A stretch of DNA of 41,425 nucleotides from Halobacteriales archaeon QS_1_68_20. Its GTDB lineage: Archaea > Halobacteriota > Halobacteria > Halobacteriales > PXRE01. The stretch covers positions 1 to 41,425 of the forward strand of contig PXRE01000013.1 in the NCBI GenBank assembly GCA_003021085.1, in the 5' to 3' direction. The notes under the pieces were generated by a model, which saw only the letters and a program-made list of their open reading frames with translations, ran no database searches and was not told where the DNA came from. Below, one piece after another: positions 34,983 to 41,425 of the stretch. Position 1 is the stretch's first letter. The number at the start of each line of letters is the position of its first letter. Both the position numbers and the translations under genes were made by a program.

Positions 34983-36356
34983 ATGCGGCTCGTCCAGATT
35001 TCTGTCCCCGACGACGAGCGAGACGCCGTCCTGTCGGTCATCCGCGACCGGGAACTGGGCCACACGGTGACCCCGGAGTCCGACGACCACGAGGGACGGA
35101 CGTTCGTGCAGTTCATCGTCCCGGCCGACGCCGTCGAGCACGTCCTGGAAGACCTCCACGCGGCCGGACTCGACCAGGAGGCCTACACCGTCTCGCTGGA
35201 TGCCGAGTTCTCCGTCTTCCCGAACTTCGACGAGGTCCAGGAGCGATGGGCGAAGACGCCGAACAAGATCGCGCCACGGGCGCTCCGCTCGAAGGCCAAA
35301 GACATGCGGCTGAACACCCGCTCGTACCTGTGGATGATGTTTCTCAGCACGGTCATCGCGACGGCCGGACTGCTACAGGGCTCGCCGGCCGTCGTCGTCG
35401 GGTCGATGGTCCTGGCGCCCATCGTCAGCCCGATGCTGACCACCAGCGTCGGCGCCGTCCGCAACGACCGGGACATGCTCGTCACCAGCATCCACCAGCA
35501 GGCGATCGGACTCGCGGTCGGGATCGGCGGGGCAATCGTCCTCGCGTACCTCATGCGGCAACTCGGCGTCGTCCCGCAGGGACTGGCCGCGACGAACATC
35601 GACCTCGTCGCGTCACGGGTCTCCCCGAGCATCCTCGCGGTCGTCGTCGGACTGGCATCGGGGACGGCCGCCGCCTTCGGTCTCGCCACGAAGGGCCAGG
35701 TGAGCCTGGTCGGGGTGATGATCGCCGCGGCGCTCATCCCGACCGCCGGCGCGGTCGGCATCGGCGTCGCCTGGGGAAGCCCGCTGGTCGCCGTCGGCGC
35801 GACGTTGCTCCTGGTCGTGACCATCTTCGCCATCAACATCGGCGGCGTCTCGATGCTGTGGTACCTCGGGTACCGGCCCGACCAGGTCGACGACAGCCTG
35901 TTCACCTTCGACGACGCGCGGCGCGCCGCCGTCGTCCTGGCCACAGTCGCGCTGGTCGTGCTGGCGGCCCTCGTCGTCTCGGTCGGGTTCTACCAGCAGA
36001 GCGCCTTCGAACGGTCGATCAACGAGGCCACCAGCGACGTGCTCGACCGGGAGGCGTACAGCGACGTCAGCGTCACGTCGGTGAACATCGAGTACGGTTC
36101 GCTGGGGTCGCTGCTGGAGGCGCCCACCGTCACCGTCACGGTCAGCCGACCGACCGGCGAGCAGTATCCCGGCCTGGCCGCGGTACTCGACCAGGTCATC
36201 ACCGAGCGGACCGGCAGGCCGGTGAACGTCCGGGTCGCCTTCGAGGAGTACGACCGCTCGGACGAGGGATCGGCGGCCAGCAGTCGCCCGTCCGCCCCTG
36301 CTCGATTGTCGGATGCGACGACGTCCGTAGCACCGCATCACCGGGGCGTGGCCTAA
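34983..36356 (+). CDS. TIGR00341 family (DUF389) membrane protein
   Basis: A 457-residue protein. The N-terminal ~95 residues form a small ferredoxin-like or ACT-like domain (LVQISVPDDERDAVLSVIRD). About six membrane helices follow (for example YLWMMFLSTVIATAGLL, VVVGSMVLAPIVSPMLTTSV, LAVVVGLASGTAAAFGLAT, and a pair near residues 240-290). A hydrophilic C-terminal region of about 130 residues follows the last helix. The conserved VLAPIVSPML stretch is typical of the family. The role of TIGR00341 proteins is not established; transport or channel activity is only suspected. The TrkA-type gene follows 31 bp later. Confidence 0.92.
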   Translation: MRLVQISVPDDERDAVLSVIRDRELGHTVTPESDDHEGRTFVQFIVPADAVEHVLEDLHAAGLDQEAYTVSLDAEFSVFPNFDEVQERWAKTPNKIAPRALRSKAKDMRLNTRSYLWMMFLSTVIATAGLLQGSPAVVVGSMVLAPIVSPMLTTSVGAVRNDRDMLVTSIHQQAIGLAVGIGGAIVLAYLMRQLGVVPQGLAATNIDLVASRVSPSILAVVVGLASGTAAAFGLATKGQVSLVGVMIAAALIPTAGAVGIGVAWGSPLVAVGATLLLVVTIFAINIGGVSMLWYLGYRPDQVDDSLFTFDDARRAAVVLATVALVVLAALVVSVGFYQQSAFERSINEATSDVLDREAYSDVSVTSVNIEYGSLGSLLEAPTVTVTVSRPTGEQYPGLAAVLDQVITERTGRPVNVRVAFEEYDRSDEGSAASSRPSAPARLSDATTSVAPHHRGVA

Positions 36357-36364
36357 CGTTATAC
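36356..36364 (+). promoter_or_regulatory. TATA-like box of the TrkA-type gene
   Basis: The ACGTTATACGCC stretch overlaps the end of the preceding gene and is centred about 26 bp before the ATG at 36388, so the TrkA-type gene likely has its own promoter. Confidence 0.5.
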
Positions 36365-36387
36365 GCCTGGACGGGCTACGTACGGTC

Positions 36388-37053
36388 ATGAAGTTCGTCA
36401 TCGTCGGGTACGGGCGCGTGGGGACCCGTACCGCCCGCGTGTTGCACGAAGAGGGCCACGAGGTCGTCGTCCTCGACCGGGACCCCGGCGCGGTCGAGCG
36501 GGCACGCGAGGAGGGGTTCGAAGCGTACCAGGGCGACGCCACAGACGACCGTGCATTCGACGACGTGGACTTCTCGACGGTCGACGCCGTCGGGGGACTC
36601 ACCTCCGACGTGAACGCCAACTTCGCGGCCTGTACGGTCGGGAACTACCACGGCTGCCGGACGGTCCTCCGCATCGACGAGGACTATCGCAAGGACATCT
36701 ACGACAAGTACGCCGGCGAGGTCGACGAGGTCATCTACCCCGAGCGCCTGGGCGCGGCCGGCGCGAAGACGGCGCTCCTGGGTGGGGACTTCAACGTCAT
36801 CGCGGACCTGACCGAGGACCTGCAGTTGACGACGATCAACGTCCCCGAGTCGTCACCGGCGGTCGGCCGCCGCCTCTCGGAGGTCGAGGTGCCGGACGAC
36901 GCCCGCATCTACGCCCACGGCCGGACCGGCGAGTCGATGACCATCCCGATTCCCGGGACCGAGATCGAGGCCGGCGACCAGGTCGCGATCCTCGCCGAAC
37001 GGGACGCCATCGAGGGCGTCCGCGCCGTTCTCATCGGCGACGCGGCGGCGTAG
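36388..37053 (+). CDS. TrkA family potassium-uptake regulator (RCK: TrkA-N plus TrkA-C)
   Basis: A 221-residue cytosolic RCK protein. TrkA-N occupies about residues 1-120 (KFVIVGYGRVGTRTARVLHE with the GxGxxG nucleotide motif; VVLDRDPG; GDATDDRAFDDV). TrkA-C follows at about 140-215 (TTINVPESSPAVGRRLSEV; AGDQVAILAERDAIEGVR). Such subunits bind NAD(H) or ATP and gate Trk/Ktr potassium transporters or channels; the transporter itself is not in the window. The nearby TIGR00341 membrane protein could be a partner, but there is no family precedent I know of. Confidence 0.92.
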   Translation: MKFVIVGYGRVGTRTARVLHEEGHEVVVLDRDPGAVERAREEGFEAYQGDATDDRAFDDVDFSTVDAVGGLTSDVNANFAACTVGNYHGCRTVLRIDEDYRKDIYDKYAGEVDEVIYPERLGAAGAKTALLGGDFNVIADLTEDLQLTTINVPESSPAVGRRLSEVEVPDDARIYAHGRTGESMTIPIPGTEIEAGDQVAILAERDAIEGVRAVLIGDAAA

Positions 37054-37169
37054 CCGCCGCTCGGCAGGAGGATTCGGGAGGGAGTGGTGGGAGTGGTCTA
37101 CCGGGCGCGCGGGGGATGGGAGGATGGGAACTGAGGCCCGTGCGCGCCCAGCGTCTCGTTGCGCCTCAC

Positions 37170-37223
37170 TTTACATAAAAGTACGTCAGACGGACGCATG
37201 ACCGCGTCGGGGCCGCAGCCCCG
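37170..37223 (+). promoter_or_regulatory. Strong TATA-like box and hairpin in a long leader before the aldolase gene
   Basis: TTTACATAAAAG (37170-37181) is the most AT-rich promoter-like element of this half of the window. It is about 140 bp before the aldolase start, so it predicts a leader of about 110 nt. A 6-bp GC hairpin (CGGGGC/GCCCCG) lies at 37208-37223, just after the expected transcript start. The leader could carry regulation or be a separate small RNA. Confidence 0.4.
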
Positions 37224-37312
37224 CGACGCACGGCTGAATCGGTGGCGTCGACTCTCCGGCGAGGCTGACCCCGACCGGCAGCTATTCCCCGTCCGCACGC
37301 GTCACCGTTCCC

Positions 37313-38176
37313 ATGGACGGACTCGGAGTCCCGCTGGTCACGCCGTTCGACGAAGACGGCGGCGTCGACCAGGACCGCCTCCGCGAACTGGTGGCGTGGG
37401 TGACCGACCGGGGCGTCGACTTCCTCGTGCCCTGTGGATCGACGAGTGAGGCACCGCTCTTGAGCGTCGACGAACGCACCCGGGTGATCGACGTGGTCGC
37501 GGACGCCGCCGACGTGCCGGTGCTGGCGGGGACCGGCCACGCGGGGTACCGCGAGACGGTTCGACAGACCCGACGAGCGGTCGAGGCCGGCGCCGACGCC
37601 GCCCTGGTCGTGACGCCGTACTACTACAGCCACGGCCAGGACGCACTGGCGGCGTACTACCGCGAGGTGGCCGACGCCGTCGACTGTCCGGTCTACCTCT
37701 ACAGCGTCCCGAAGTTCACCCACGTCGCGCTCGACCCGGGACCCGTCGAGGAACTGGCCGGCCACGAGAACGTCGCCGGGATGAAAGACTCCAGCGGCGA
37801 CCTCGAAGCGCTCCAGCGGACCTACCGCCGGGCCGCAGACTTCGACCTGCTGGTCGGCAGTGGGAGCGTCTTCGCCCACGGTCTGGCTGCCGGCGCGGAC
37901 GGGGGCATCCTCGCGCTCGCCAACGTCGCTCCCGATGCGGCGAGCGACGTCTACGACCGCCACGAGGCGGGCGACGGGACGGCCGCCCGCGAACTGAACG
38001 CCGACCTCGTGAACCTGAACCGAGCTATCACCGCCGAGTACGGCGTTCCGGGACTGAAGGCCGCCATGCGGATGCGGGGTGCACCGGCAGGTTACCCGCG
38101 GCGCCCGTTCCGGTCGGTCGACGAGGCCGCCGAGGCGGAACTGGCCGACCTGCTCGACGATGCCGGCCTGTCGTGA
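37313..38176 (+). CDS. DHDPS-superfamily aldolase, possibly 4-hydroxy-2-oxoglutarate aldolase-like
   Basis: A 287-residue TIM-barrel Schiff-base aldolase/lyase. The catalytic Lys158 is in GMKDSSGD, the proton-relay Tyr130 is in YLYSVPKFT, and the substrate loop reads CGSTSE (residues 41-46) in place of the GTTGE of true DapA. LYSVP, ALANVAP and LNRAITAEYGVPGLKAAM resemble 4-hydroxy-2-oxoglutarate aldolases (HOGA1 type) more than lysine-pathway DapA, though this is from memory. It could also be a sugar-acid aldolase such as KdgA. It ends 33 bp before a small overlapping gene pair, perhaps one transcript. Confidence 0.8.
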   Translation: MDGLGVPLVTPFDEDGGVDQDRLRELVAWVTDRGVDFLVPCGSTSEAPLLSVDERTRVIDVVADAADVPVLAGTGHAGYRETVRQTRRAVEAGADAALVVTPYYYSHGQDALAAYYREVADAVDCPVYLYSVPKFTHVALDPGPVEELAGHENVAGMKDSSGDLEALQRTYRRAADFDLLVGSGSVFAHGLAAGADGGILALANVAPDAASDVYDRHEAGDGTAARELNADLVNLNRAITAEYGVPGLKAAMRMRGAPAGYPRRPFRSVDEAAEAELADLLDDAGLS

Positions 38177-38208
38177 GGGATTTCACCCTGGACCGCGTTG
38201 GCTCCTGC

Positions 38209-38304
38209 ATGACCTGGGCGGACCTGTTCGAGCGTGCGGCCGATCACGAGATTACCGTCGAGGAGGTGCGGGCGGCGCTGTCGGCCCGGCACGACGATGA
38301 GTGA
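38209..38304 (+). CDS. 31-residue small protein overlapping the PIN-like gene
   Basis: MTWADLFERAADHEITVEEV followed by RAALSARHDDE is a two-helix, strongly GC3-biased frame with a natural start and stop. Its last 8 bases overlap the start of the next gene (ATG at 38297), so the two are translationally coupled. The helical, charged sequence looks like a short binding peptide. I do not recognise a named family; the overlap with a PIN-like protein suggests a partner, possibly antitoxin-like. Confidence 0.6.
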   Translation: MTWADLFERAADHEITVEEVRAALSARHDDE

Positions 38305-38824
38305 GGGCGACCCGGATCACGGGACAGATAGGCGAGCCGACAACGAACGGACCGTCGATCCGCCGAATCCCGCCCGCGTCGTCGCCGACGCGGACGTCCT
38401 CGCGGCGGATTTGCTGGTCGGTGGTGTCGCCCGCGAGGCGATGGACCTGGTCCGGTCGCACTCCTGGATCGAAGTCGTCGCCAGCGACGCACTGGTGGCC
38501 GACGCGGCGGCCGTGATCGCCGACCTCGCGGACCCTGAGTTGGCCGGCGACTGGCGCGAGCGGTTCGAGGGTCTTCGAACGCCGGTCGAACACCCGGCCG
38601 GGGATCACCCGGCGCTGGCGTCGGCCTACCGGTCGAACGCGGCCCACCTGCTGACCTACGACGAGGGGCTGACCGGCGTACAGGCCGGCGCGGCGATCAA
38701 CCGCCGGATTCCGCTCTCCGTGCGGGCCCCCGACGCGTTCGTCGGCGTGTTCGACCCGGAACGGCTCTACCCCGAAGTCCAGGCTGGCGAGTACCCCGGG
38801 CCGGACGCCGACCCCCGCGACTAG
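38297..38824 (+). CDS. PIN-like domain protein (DUF7384-type, haloarchaeal)
   Basis: A 175-residue protein. After an acidic N-terminal 30 residues it has ARVVADADVLAADLLVGGVA, where the Asp pair at the end of the first strand fits a PIN-like nuclease core. Later come VVASDALVADAAAVIADLAD and HLLTYDEGLTGVQAG, where the Asp/Glu could complete an acidic site. PIN nucleases cut RNA using acidic residues and metal; activity here is inferred from the fold pattern only. The ATG at 38297 is favoured because the longer frame would be Arg-rich. It overlaps the convergent 62-residue gene at the stop codons. Confidence 0.7.
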   Translation: MSEGDPDHGTDRRADNERTVDPPNPARVVADADVLAADLLVGGVAREAMDLVRSHSWIEVVASDALVADAAAVIADLADPELAGDWRERFEGLRTPVEHPAGDHPALASAYRSNAAHLLTYDEGLTGVQAGAAINRRIPLSVRAPDAFVGVFDPERLYPEVQAGEYPGPDADPRD

Positions 38825-39009
38825 TCCAGTTGCCGGAAGACCAGCGCGAGTGCCACCGCGACGAGGACGCCACTCACCGCGGCGAACGCCAGACCGGCGG
38901 TCCGGACGGTGCCGTCCGGGAAGAACAGGACCACCAGCGCCGCGACGAGGCTCGCCTGTGCCAGCCCGAACCCGGCGGAGAGCGCTCCGGGCGACCGTTC
39001 GGGACTCAT
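38821..39009 (-). CDS. Small two-helix membrane protein
   Basis: A 62-residue protein with two hydrophobic segments (about residues 12-30, AGFGLAQASLVAALVVLFF; and 36-56, TAGLAFAAVSGVLVAVALALV) joined by a short polar turn, and an RQLD C-terminus. It starts at the ATGA that ends the SDR gene, so it is coupled to it. Its role is unknown. Confidence 0.75.
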   Translation of the reverse strand: MSPERSPGALSAGFGLAQASLVAALVVLFFPDGTVRTAGLAFAAVSGVLVAVALALVFRQLD

Positions 39010-39821
39010 CGGTCGGCGTTGACCCGTCTGGCGGCCCGGCGAGCGAGTGACCGCGGTGCGAGCCTCGAGAGCAGGTAGGTCAGCTTCATCCGCCGACTTG
39101 GGATGACGACCGTCTCGCCGGCCATCGCCCCGCGATAACCGGCCTCCGCGACGCCCTCGGACGTGTTGGAGTAAGACCCGCCGGCGGGGGCCTCCTGGCC
39201 CGCACGCTCCTGGAACTCCGTGTCGATCGGTCCCGGACACAGGGCCGTGACCGAGACGTTCGTGTCCCGGAGTTCCTCGGCAATCGCCTCCGAGAAGTGC
39301 AGGAGGTACGCCTTGCTCGCGTAGTAGCCGGCCAGGTACGGCCCGGGCTGGAACGCGGCCATCGAGGAGACGTTCAACACGATTCCCGCGTCGCGGTCGA
39401 CCATCCCCGGGAGGTACAGTCGCGTCAGGTGAACCGGTAGGCGGACGTTCAACTGCACCTGGTCGAGTTGTCGTTCCAGGTCCGTCTCGTGGAACGGGCC
39501 GTGGACGCCGGCGCCGACGTTGTTGACCAGCGCCTCGACGGTGATCCCGCGGTCGGTGACCTCCTCGTACAGGTCCCTGGCCGCGTCGTGCTCCGCGAGG
39601 TCCATGGGCACGACATCGACGTCGGATCCGTATGACTCGCCGAGATCGTCTGCGAGCGCCTGCAGGCGCTCTTCGCGGCGCGCGACGACAACCAGGTCCC
39701 AGCCGTTGGCCGCGAACTCCCGGGCGAGCGCGCGGCCGATGCCCGCGGACGCGCCGGTCACCAGGGCGGTTCCACGGGTCGTCGCTCCTGGGTGGGTGGC
39801 GGACCCCTGGGACCCGGTCAT
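39006..39821 (-). CDS. Short-chain dehydrogenase/reductase (SDR) family oxidoreductase
   Basis: A 271-residue classical SDR. The nucleotide motif TGASAGIG is near residue 22, NNVGAG near residue 95, the catalytic Ser is in LNVSSMAAF and the YxxxK is in YYASKAY near residue 168. It has a C-terminal basic extension (RRMKLTYLLSRLAPRSLAR) that could contact membrane. The cofactor is probably NADP(H), given an Arg-rich second strand (VVARREERLQ). The substrate is unknown. It overlaps the upstream nucleotide pyrophosphatase by 4 bp and the downstream small membrane protein by 4 bp, so the three form one operon. Confidence 0.92.
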   Translation of the reverse strand: MTGSQGSATHPGATTRGTALVTGASAGIGRALAREFAANGWDLVVVARREERLQALADDLGESYGSDVDVVPMDLAEHDAARDLYEEVTDRGITVEALVNNVGAGVHGPFHETDLERQLDQVQLNVRLPVHLTRLYLPGMVDRDAGIVLNVSSMAAFQPGPYLAGYYASKAYLLHFSEAIAEELRDTNVSVTALCPGPIDTEFQERAGQEAPAGGSYSNTSEGVAEAGYRGAMAGETVVIPSRRMKLTYLLSRLAPRSLARRAARRVNADR

Positions 39822-40441
39822 CGTGGCCCCTTCCGCTCGGCGGGTTCGTCGGCCAGCCAGTCCGCGAACTTCGCCAGCGCGCGCCCGCGGTGGGAGATGG
39901 CGTTCTTCTCCTCGGTGCTCATCTCCGCGAGCGTCTCGCCGTCGTGCTCGAAGATGGGGTCGTAACCGAACCCGCCTTCGCCGCGGGGCGCGACGATGCG
40001 GCCGCGGACGGCGCCCTCGAATGTCTTCACTCGCGGTTCGGTTCCCTCGCCGCTCGTGCCCTCAGAGGCGCTTTGCGCCTCGCGTTCACCGTCGGCGTAC
40101 GCGATCACCGAGCGAAACCGTGCGCGACGGTTCTCCTCTGGTTCCACGAGATGCCAGACGCGCTCGACGCCGACGGTGTGCTCGACGTACGCCGAGTAGG
40201 GGCCGGGGAACCCATCGAGCGCGTCGACGAACAGGCCGGTGTCGTCGACGACGACCGGTTCATCGCCACCGAGGGCCTCGAACGCCTCTTGGGCGCCGCG
40301 GGCGGCGATCTCGGCCAGGTCGTCGGACTGGATCTCGGCGTAGTCGTACGCGACCTGCTCGACCTCTTCCCCGACGCTCTCGAGGTACTCGCGGGCCTCG
40401 CGTACCTTTCCCCCGTTGCCGGTCACGAAGCGGACGGTCAT
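39818..40441 (-). CDS. XTP/dITP diphosphatase (RdgB/HAM1 family)
   Basis: A 207-residue house-cleaning enzyme. FVTGNGGKVREAREYL at the N-terminus, VVDDTGLFVDALDGFPGPYS, and GGFGYDPIFEHDGETLAEMS with EKNAISHRGRA are the family hallmarks. It hydrolyses non-canonical purine nucleoside triphosphates (ITP, dITP, XTP) to monophosphate and pyrophosphate. There is an acidic Ser/Gly-rich insert (SASEGTSGEGTE) near residue 125. The start at 40441 is unambiguous. It heads a three-gene operon by 4-bp overlap. Confidence 0.95.
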   Translation of the reverse strand: MTVRFVTGNGGKVREAREYLESVGEEVEQVAYDYAEIQSDDLAEIAARGAQEAFEALGGDEPVVVDDTGLFVDALDGFPGPYSAYVEHTVGVERVWHLVEPEENRRARFRSVIAYADGEREAQSASEGTSGEGTEPRVKTFEGAVRGRIVAPRGEGGFGYDPIFEHDGETLAEMSTEEKNAISHRGRALAKFADWLADEPAERKGPR

Positions 40442-40561
40442 GCCCGTGTGCGGGCGGCCGTGGGGGAAGTAGGCGTCGGTCCAGGGTGGTCGGAGTGGTC
40501 CTGAGTCGGAGGCCGCTGTCGGGGCCTGTCAGTCTGGGGGCTTGCAGACGGCGCGGTGATA

Positions 40562-40648
40562 CCGCGGAGCGTTGCGCCGTGCTCTCGCGGACGCTCCGCG
40601 GCGACGGTCAGGTCACGGCGACGCTGGCCGCGCCTTCTTACTTAAATA
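40562..40648 (-). ncRNA. Candidate small RNA or structured leader between rdgB-type and DUF5808 genes
   Basis: On the minus strand a TATTTAAGTAAG box (40648 to 40637) predicts transcription from about 40617. Shortly downstream, CCGCGGAGCGT/ACGCTCCGCGG form a perfect 11-bp stem with an 18-nt loop (40562-40601). The pyrophosphatase start codon is about 120 nt further on. It may be a stable leader of that mRNA or an independent RNA; nothing in the sequence identifies a known RNA family. Confidence 0.4.
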
Positions 40649-40669
40649 CTCGCGAGGAGTACGAGAGGG

Positions 40670-40939
40670 TCAGTCGTCGACGATCACTTCGACGGGTTCG
40701 TCCTCGTCGCCTTCGGTGCGACCGCCCTTGCGCTCCTGCCAGAAGAGCGCGCCGGCGGTCAGGACCACGATCCACGACCGCCAGTTGGCGAGGTTGAGGG
40801 TGTAGCCGAGGCCGAACGGCTTCTCGACGAGCATCCCCCGTCCGGGCTGCCAGTAGGCGCGCAGCATCCGCCCGACGCTGGGCCGCTCGAAGTTGTACGG
40901 AATCCCGAATAGGCTGCCCTGCTCTCCCTTGTCAGCCAT
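40670..40939 (-). CDS. DUF5808-like small membrane-associated protein
   Basis: An 89-residue protein. The central block GIPYNFERPSVGRMLRAYWQ, then MLVEKPFGLGYTLNLANWRS, matches my recollection of the DUF5808 pattern, followed by one hydrophobic segment (WIVVLTAGALFW) and an acidic tail (EGDEDEPVEVIVDD). The function is unknown. The ATG at 40939 is preferred; a longer frame to 41071 would pass through repeat-flanking DNA. A CATAAT box about 25 bp upstream fits a leaderless promoter. Confidence 0.8.
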   Translation of the reverse strand: MADKGEQGSLFGIPYNFERPSVGRMLRAYWQPGRGMLVEKPFGLGYTLNLANWRSWIVVLTAGALFWQERKGGRTEGDEDEPVEVIVDD

Positions 40940-41029
40940 ACGTGAGGATAGGCGGCCGTCGATTATGGGTTTTGGGGTGCCGTGTTCGAATTGGTAGGAA
41001 TAAATCCGTTCTCGGGTCTCTCCCACCCG

Positions 41030-41184
41030 GAAAGCCCCCGAGCGCTCCGCGAAGGACAATCTGGACGCCAACAGCCAGAAAGCCCCCGCGCGCTCGTGAC
41101 GCCGCGCCTCGCTGCGCTCCTCAGTCGCTTCGCTCCCTGCGGTGCTTGCGTCGTCGGGGCGCCGACGAGCGCGCGGCCCCTTTC
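41030..41184. repeat. Palindromic GC-rich repeat, copy 2, preceded by a solo left end
   Basis: The full copy spans 41078-41184 (107 bp). Its 20-nt ends, GAAAGCCCCCGCGCGCTCGT and ACGAGCGCGCGGCCCCTTTC, are reverse complements except for three opposed C residues. A solo left end (GAAAGCCCCC at 41030) lies 48 bp upstream. The inner blocks CGCTGCGCTCCT and CGGTGCTT are shared with copy 1 at 14206-14358, while the rest differs in sequence and length. It directly precedes the 27-bp minisatellite. Confidence 0.82.
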
Positions 41185-41204
41185 AGTCCCACCCGGCGTG
41201 GTTC

Positions 41205-41312
41205 GTGCCGGACACTTCGGTCTCGGCGGCGGTGCCGGACACCTTCGTCTCGTCGGTGGTGCCGGACACCTTCGTCTCGTCGGTGGTGCCGGACACCTTC
41301 GCTGATTCGGGA
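41205..41312. repeat. 27-bp minisatellite, four units
   Basis: Four units begin at 41205, 41232, 41259 and 41286. Units 2 and 3 are identical, unit 1 has several changes, and unit 4 diverges in its second half. On the minus strand the unit would encode a 9-residue repeat, SGTTDETKV, inside a short open frame (41183-41368). Whether that frame is expressed is unclear. Confidence 0.9.
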
Positions 41313-41382
41313 CGCTGGCGACGCGAACGGCGGTGTTCAGATAAGCACTGAAAGGTGAGGAACGGCATTTTCTGAGTGATTC

Positions 41383-41425
41383 ATGCCCGAAAACGCCGTC
41401 CTCAACGGTTGTTTAGACGAGATCG
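41383..41425 (+). CDS. Start of a probable IS6-family transposase, cut by window edge
   Basis: Only the first 14 codons are visible (MPENAVLNGCLDEI). They match my memory of haloarchaeal IS6-group transposases, which open in this style. A GGTGA at about 41354 and AT-rich DNA precede it, and GGTGTTCAGATAAGC near 41332 could be the left terminal repeat of the element. With so few residues the assignment is provisional. Confidence 0.5.
   Translation, partial: MPENAVLNGCLDEI

Noticed and set aside
37198..37449. Plus-strand frame beginning at the ATG 25 bp after the strong TATA box
   Set aside because: It runs into the aldolase gene in another frame and becomes Arg-rich. It is treated as a leader.
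40970..41020. TTCGAAT resembling a tRNA T-loop at about 40985
   Set aside because: No matching acceptor, anticodon or D arm can be paired around it. No tRNA or rRNA gene was found in the window.
41183..41368. 61-codon minus-strand frame with SGTTDETKV repeats
   Set aside because: It is built almost entirely of the minisatellite and repeat end, with no other conserved part. The repeat is reported, but the frame is not called as a gene.

Overview
The window is about 41 kb of very GC-rich DNA from a haloarchaeon (class Halobacteria). The proteins are strongly acidic, many genes start with GTG, and TATA-like boxes often sit about 25-27 bp before start codons, as expected for leaderless haloarchaeal transcripts. 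Several families are largely haloarchaeal: HalOD1, DUF7504-like, HTH_10/Bat-type regulators and short Tat lipoproteins. The family within the class cannot be fixed from the sequence; a Haloarcula/Halomicrobium-like genome is only a guess.

Layout: 0-4 kb holds the 3' end of dnaK with a 64-bp tandem repeat after it, a broken surface lipoprotein, a glyoxalase-fold protein and dnaJ. 4-9.2 kb holds an S9 peptidase with a palindromic promoter region, a truncated regulator fragment, a DUF7504-like protein, a GHMP-family beta-RFAP synthase homologue and a LEA14-like protein. 9.2-14 kb is a leftward run: Rsm22-like methyltransferase, prephenate dehydrogenase (4-bp overlap), MscS channel and M24 aminopeptidase. 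14.1-14.7 kb is non-coding and highly structured. 14.7-22.3 kb mixes intact genes (aroA, aroC, an LLM oxidoreductase, a thioesterase) with decaying ones (PQQ-propeller protein, phosphodiesterase-like protein, MazF/PemK-type locus). 22.2-27.9 kb holds a broken lipoprotein, a two-subunit 2-oxoacid:ferredoxin oxidoreductase, a broken FG-GAP lipoprotein and an Lrp-type regulator. 28.2-34.9 kb holds an SRPBCC protein, an acidic membrane-associated protein, a 1516-residue MEDS/PAS/GAF/HTH regulator and a convergent HalOD1 protein. 35-41 kb holds TIGR00341 and TrkA-type proteins, a DHDPS-superfamily aldolase, a small gene overlapping a PIN-like protein, an SDR/membrane/XTP-pyrophosphatase set and a DUF5808-like protein. 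The right edge has a second copy of the structured repeat, a 27-bp minisatellite and the start of a probable IS6-type transposase.

How it works together: aroA (EPSP synthase), aroC (chorismate synthase) and tyrA supply late steps of aromatic amino-acid synthesis. DnaK/DnaJ form the chaperone pair. MscS, TrkA-type and LEA14-like proteins fit osmotic and ion stress. The 2-oxoacid oxidoreductase is central metabolism.

Two themes stand out. First, a family of GC-rich palindromic repeats: two full copies whose ends pair with a CCC/CCC internal mismatch, plus a roughly 300-bp multi-hairpin block beside one copy. Second, lesions are concentrated in dispensable genes. At least six accessory genes carry single-base frameshifts, in-frame stops or a 26-bp duplication, while about 25 conserved genes are intact. 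That argues for real gene decay over random sequencing error, although homopolymer errors remain possible at some sites.
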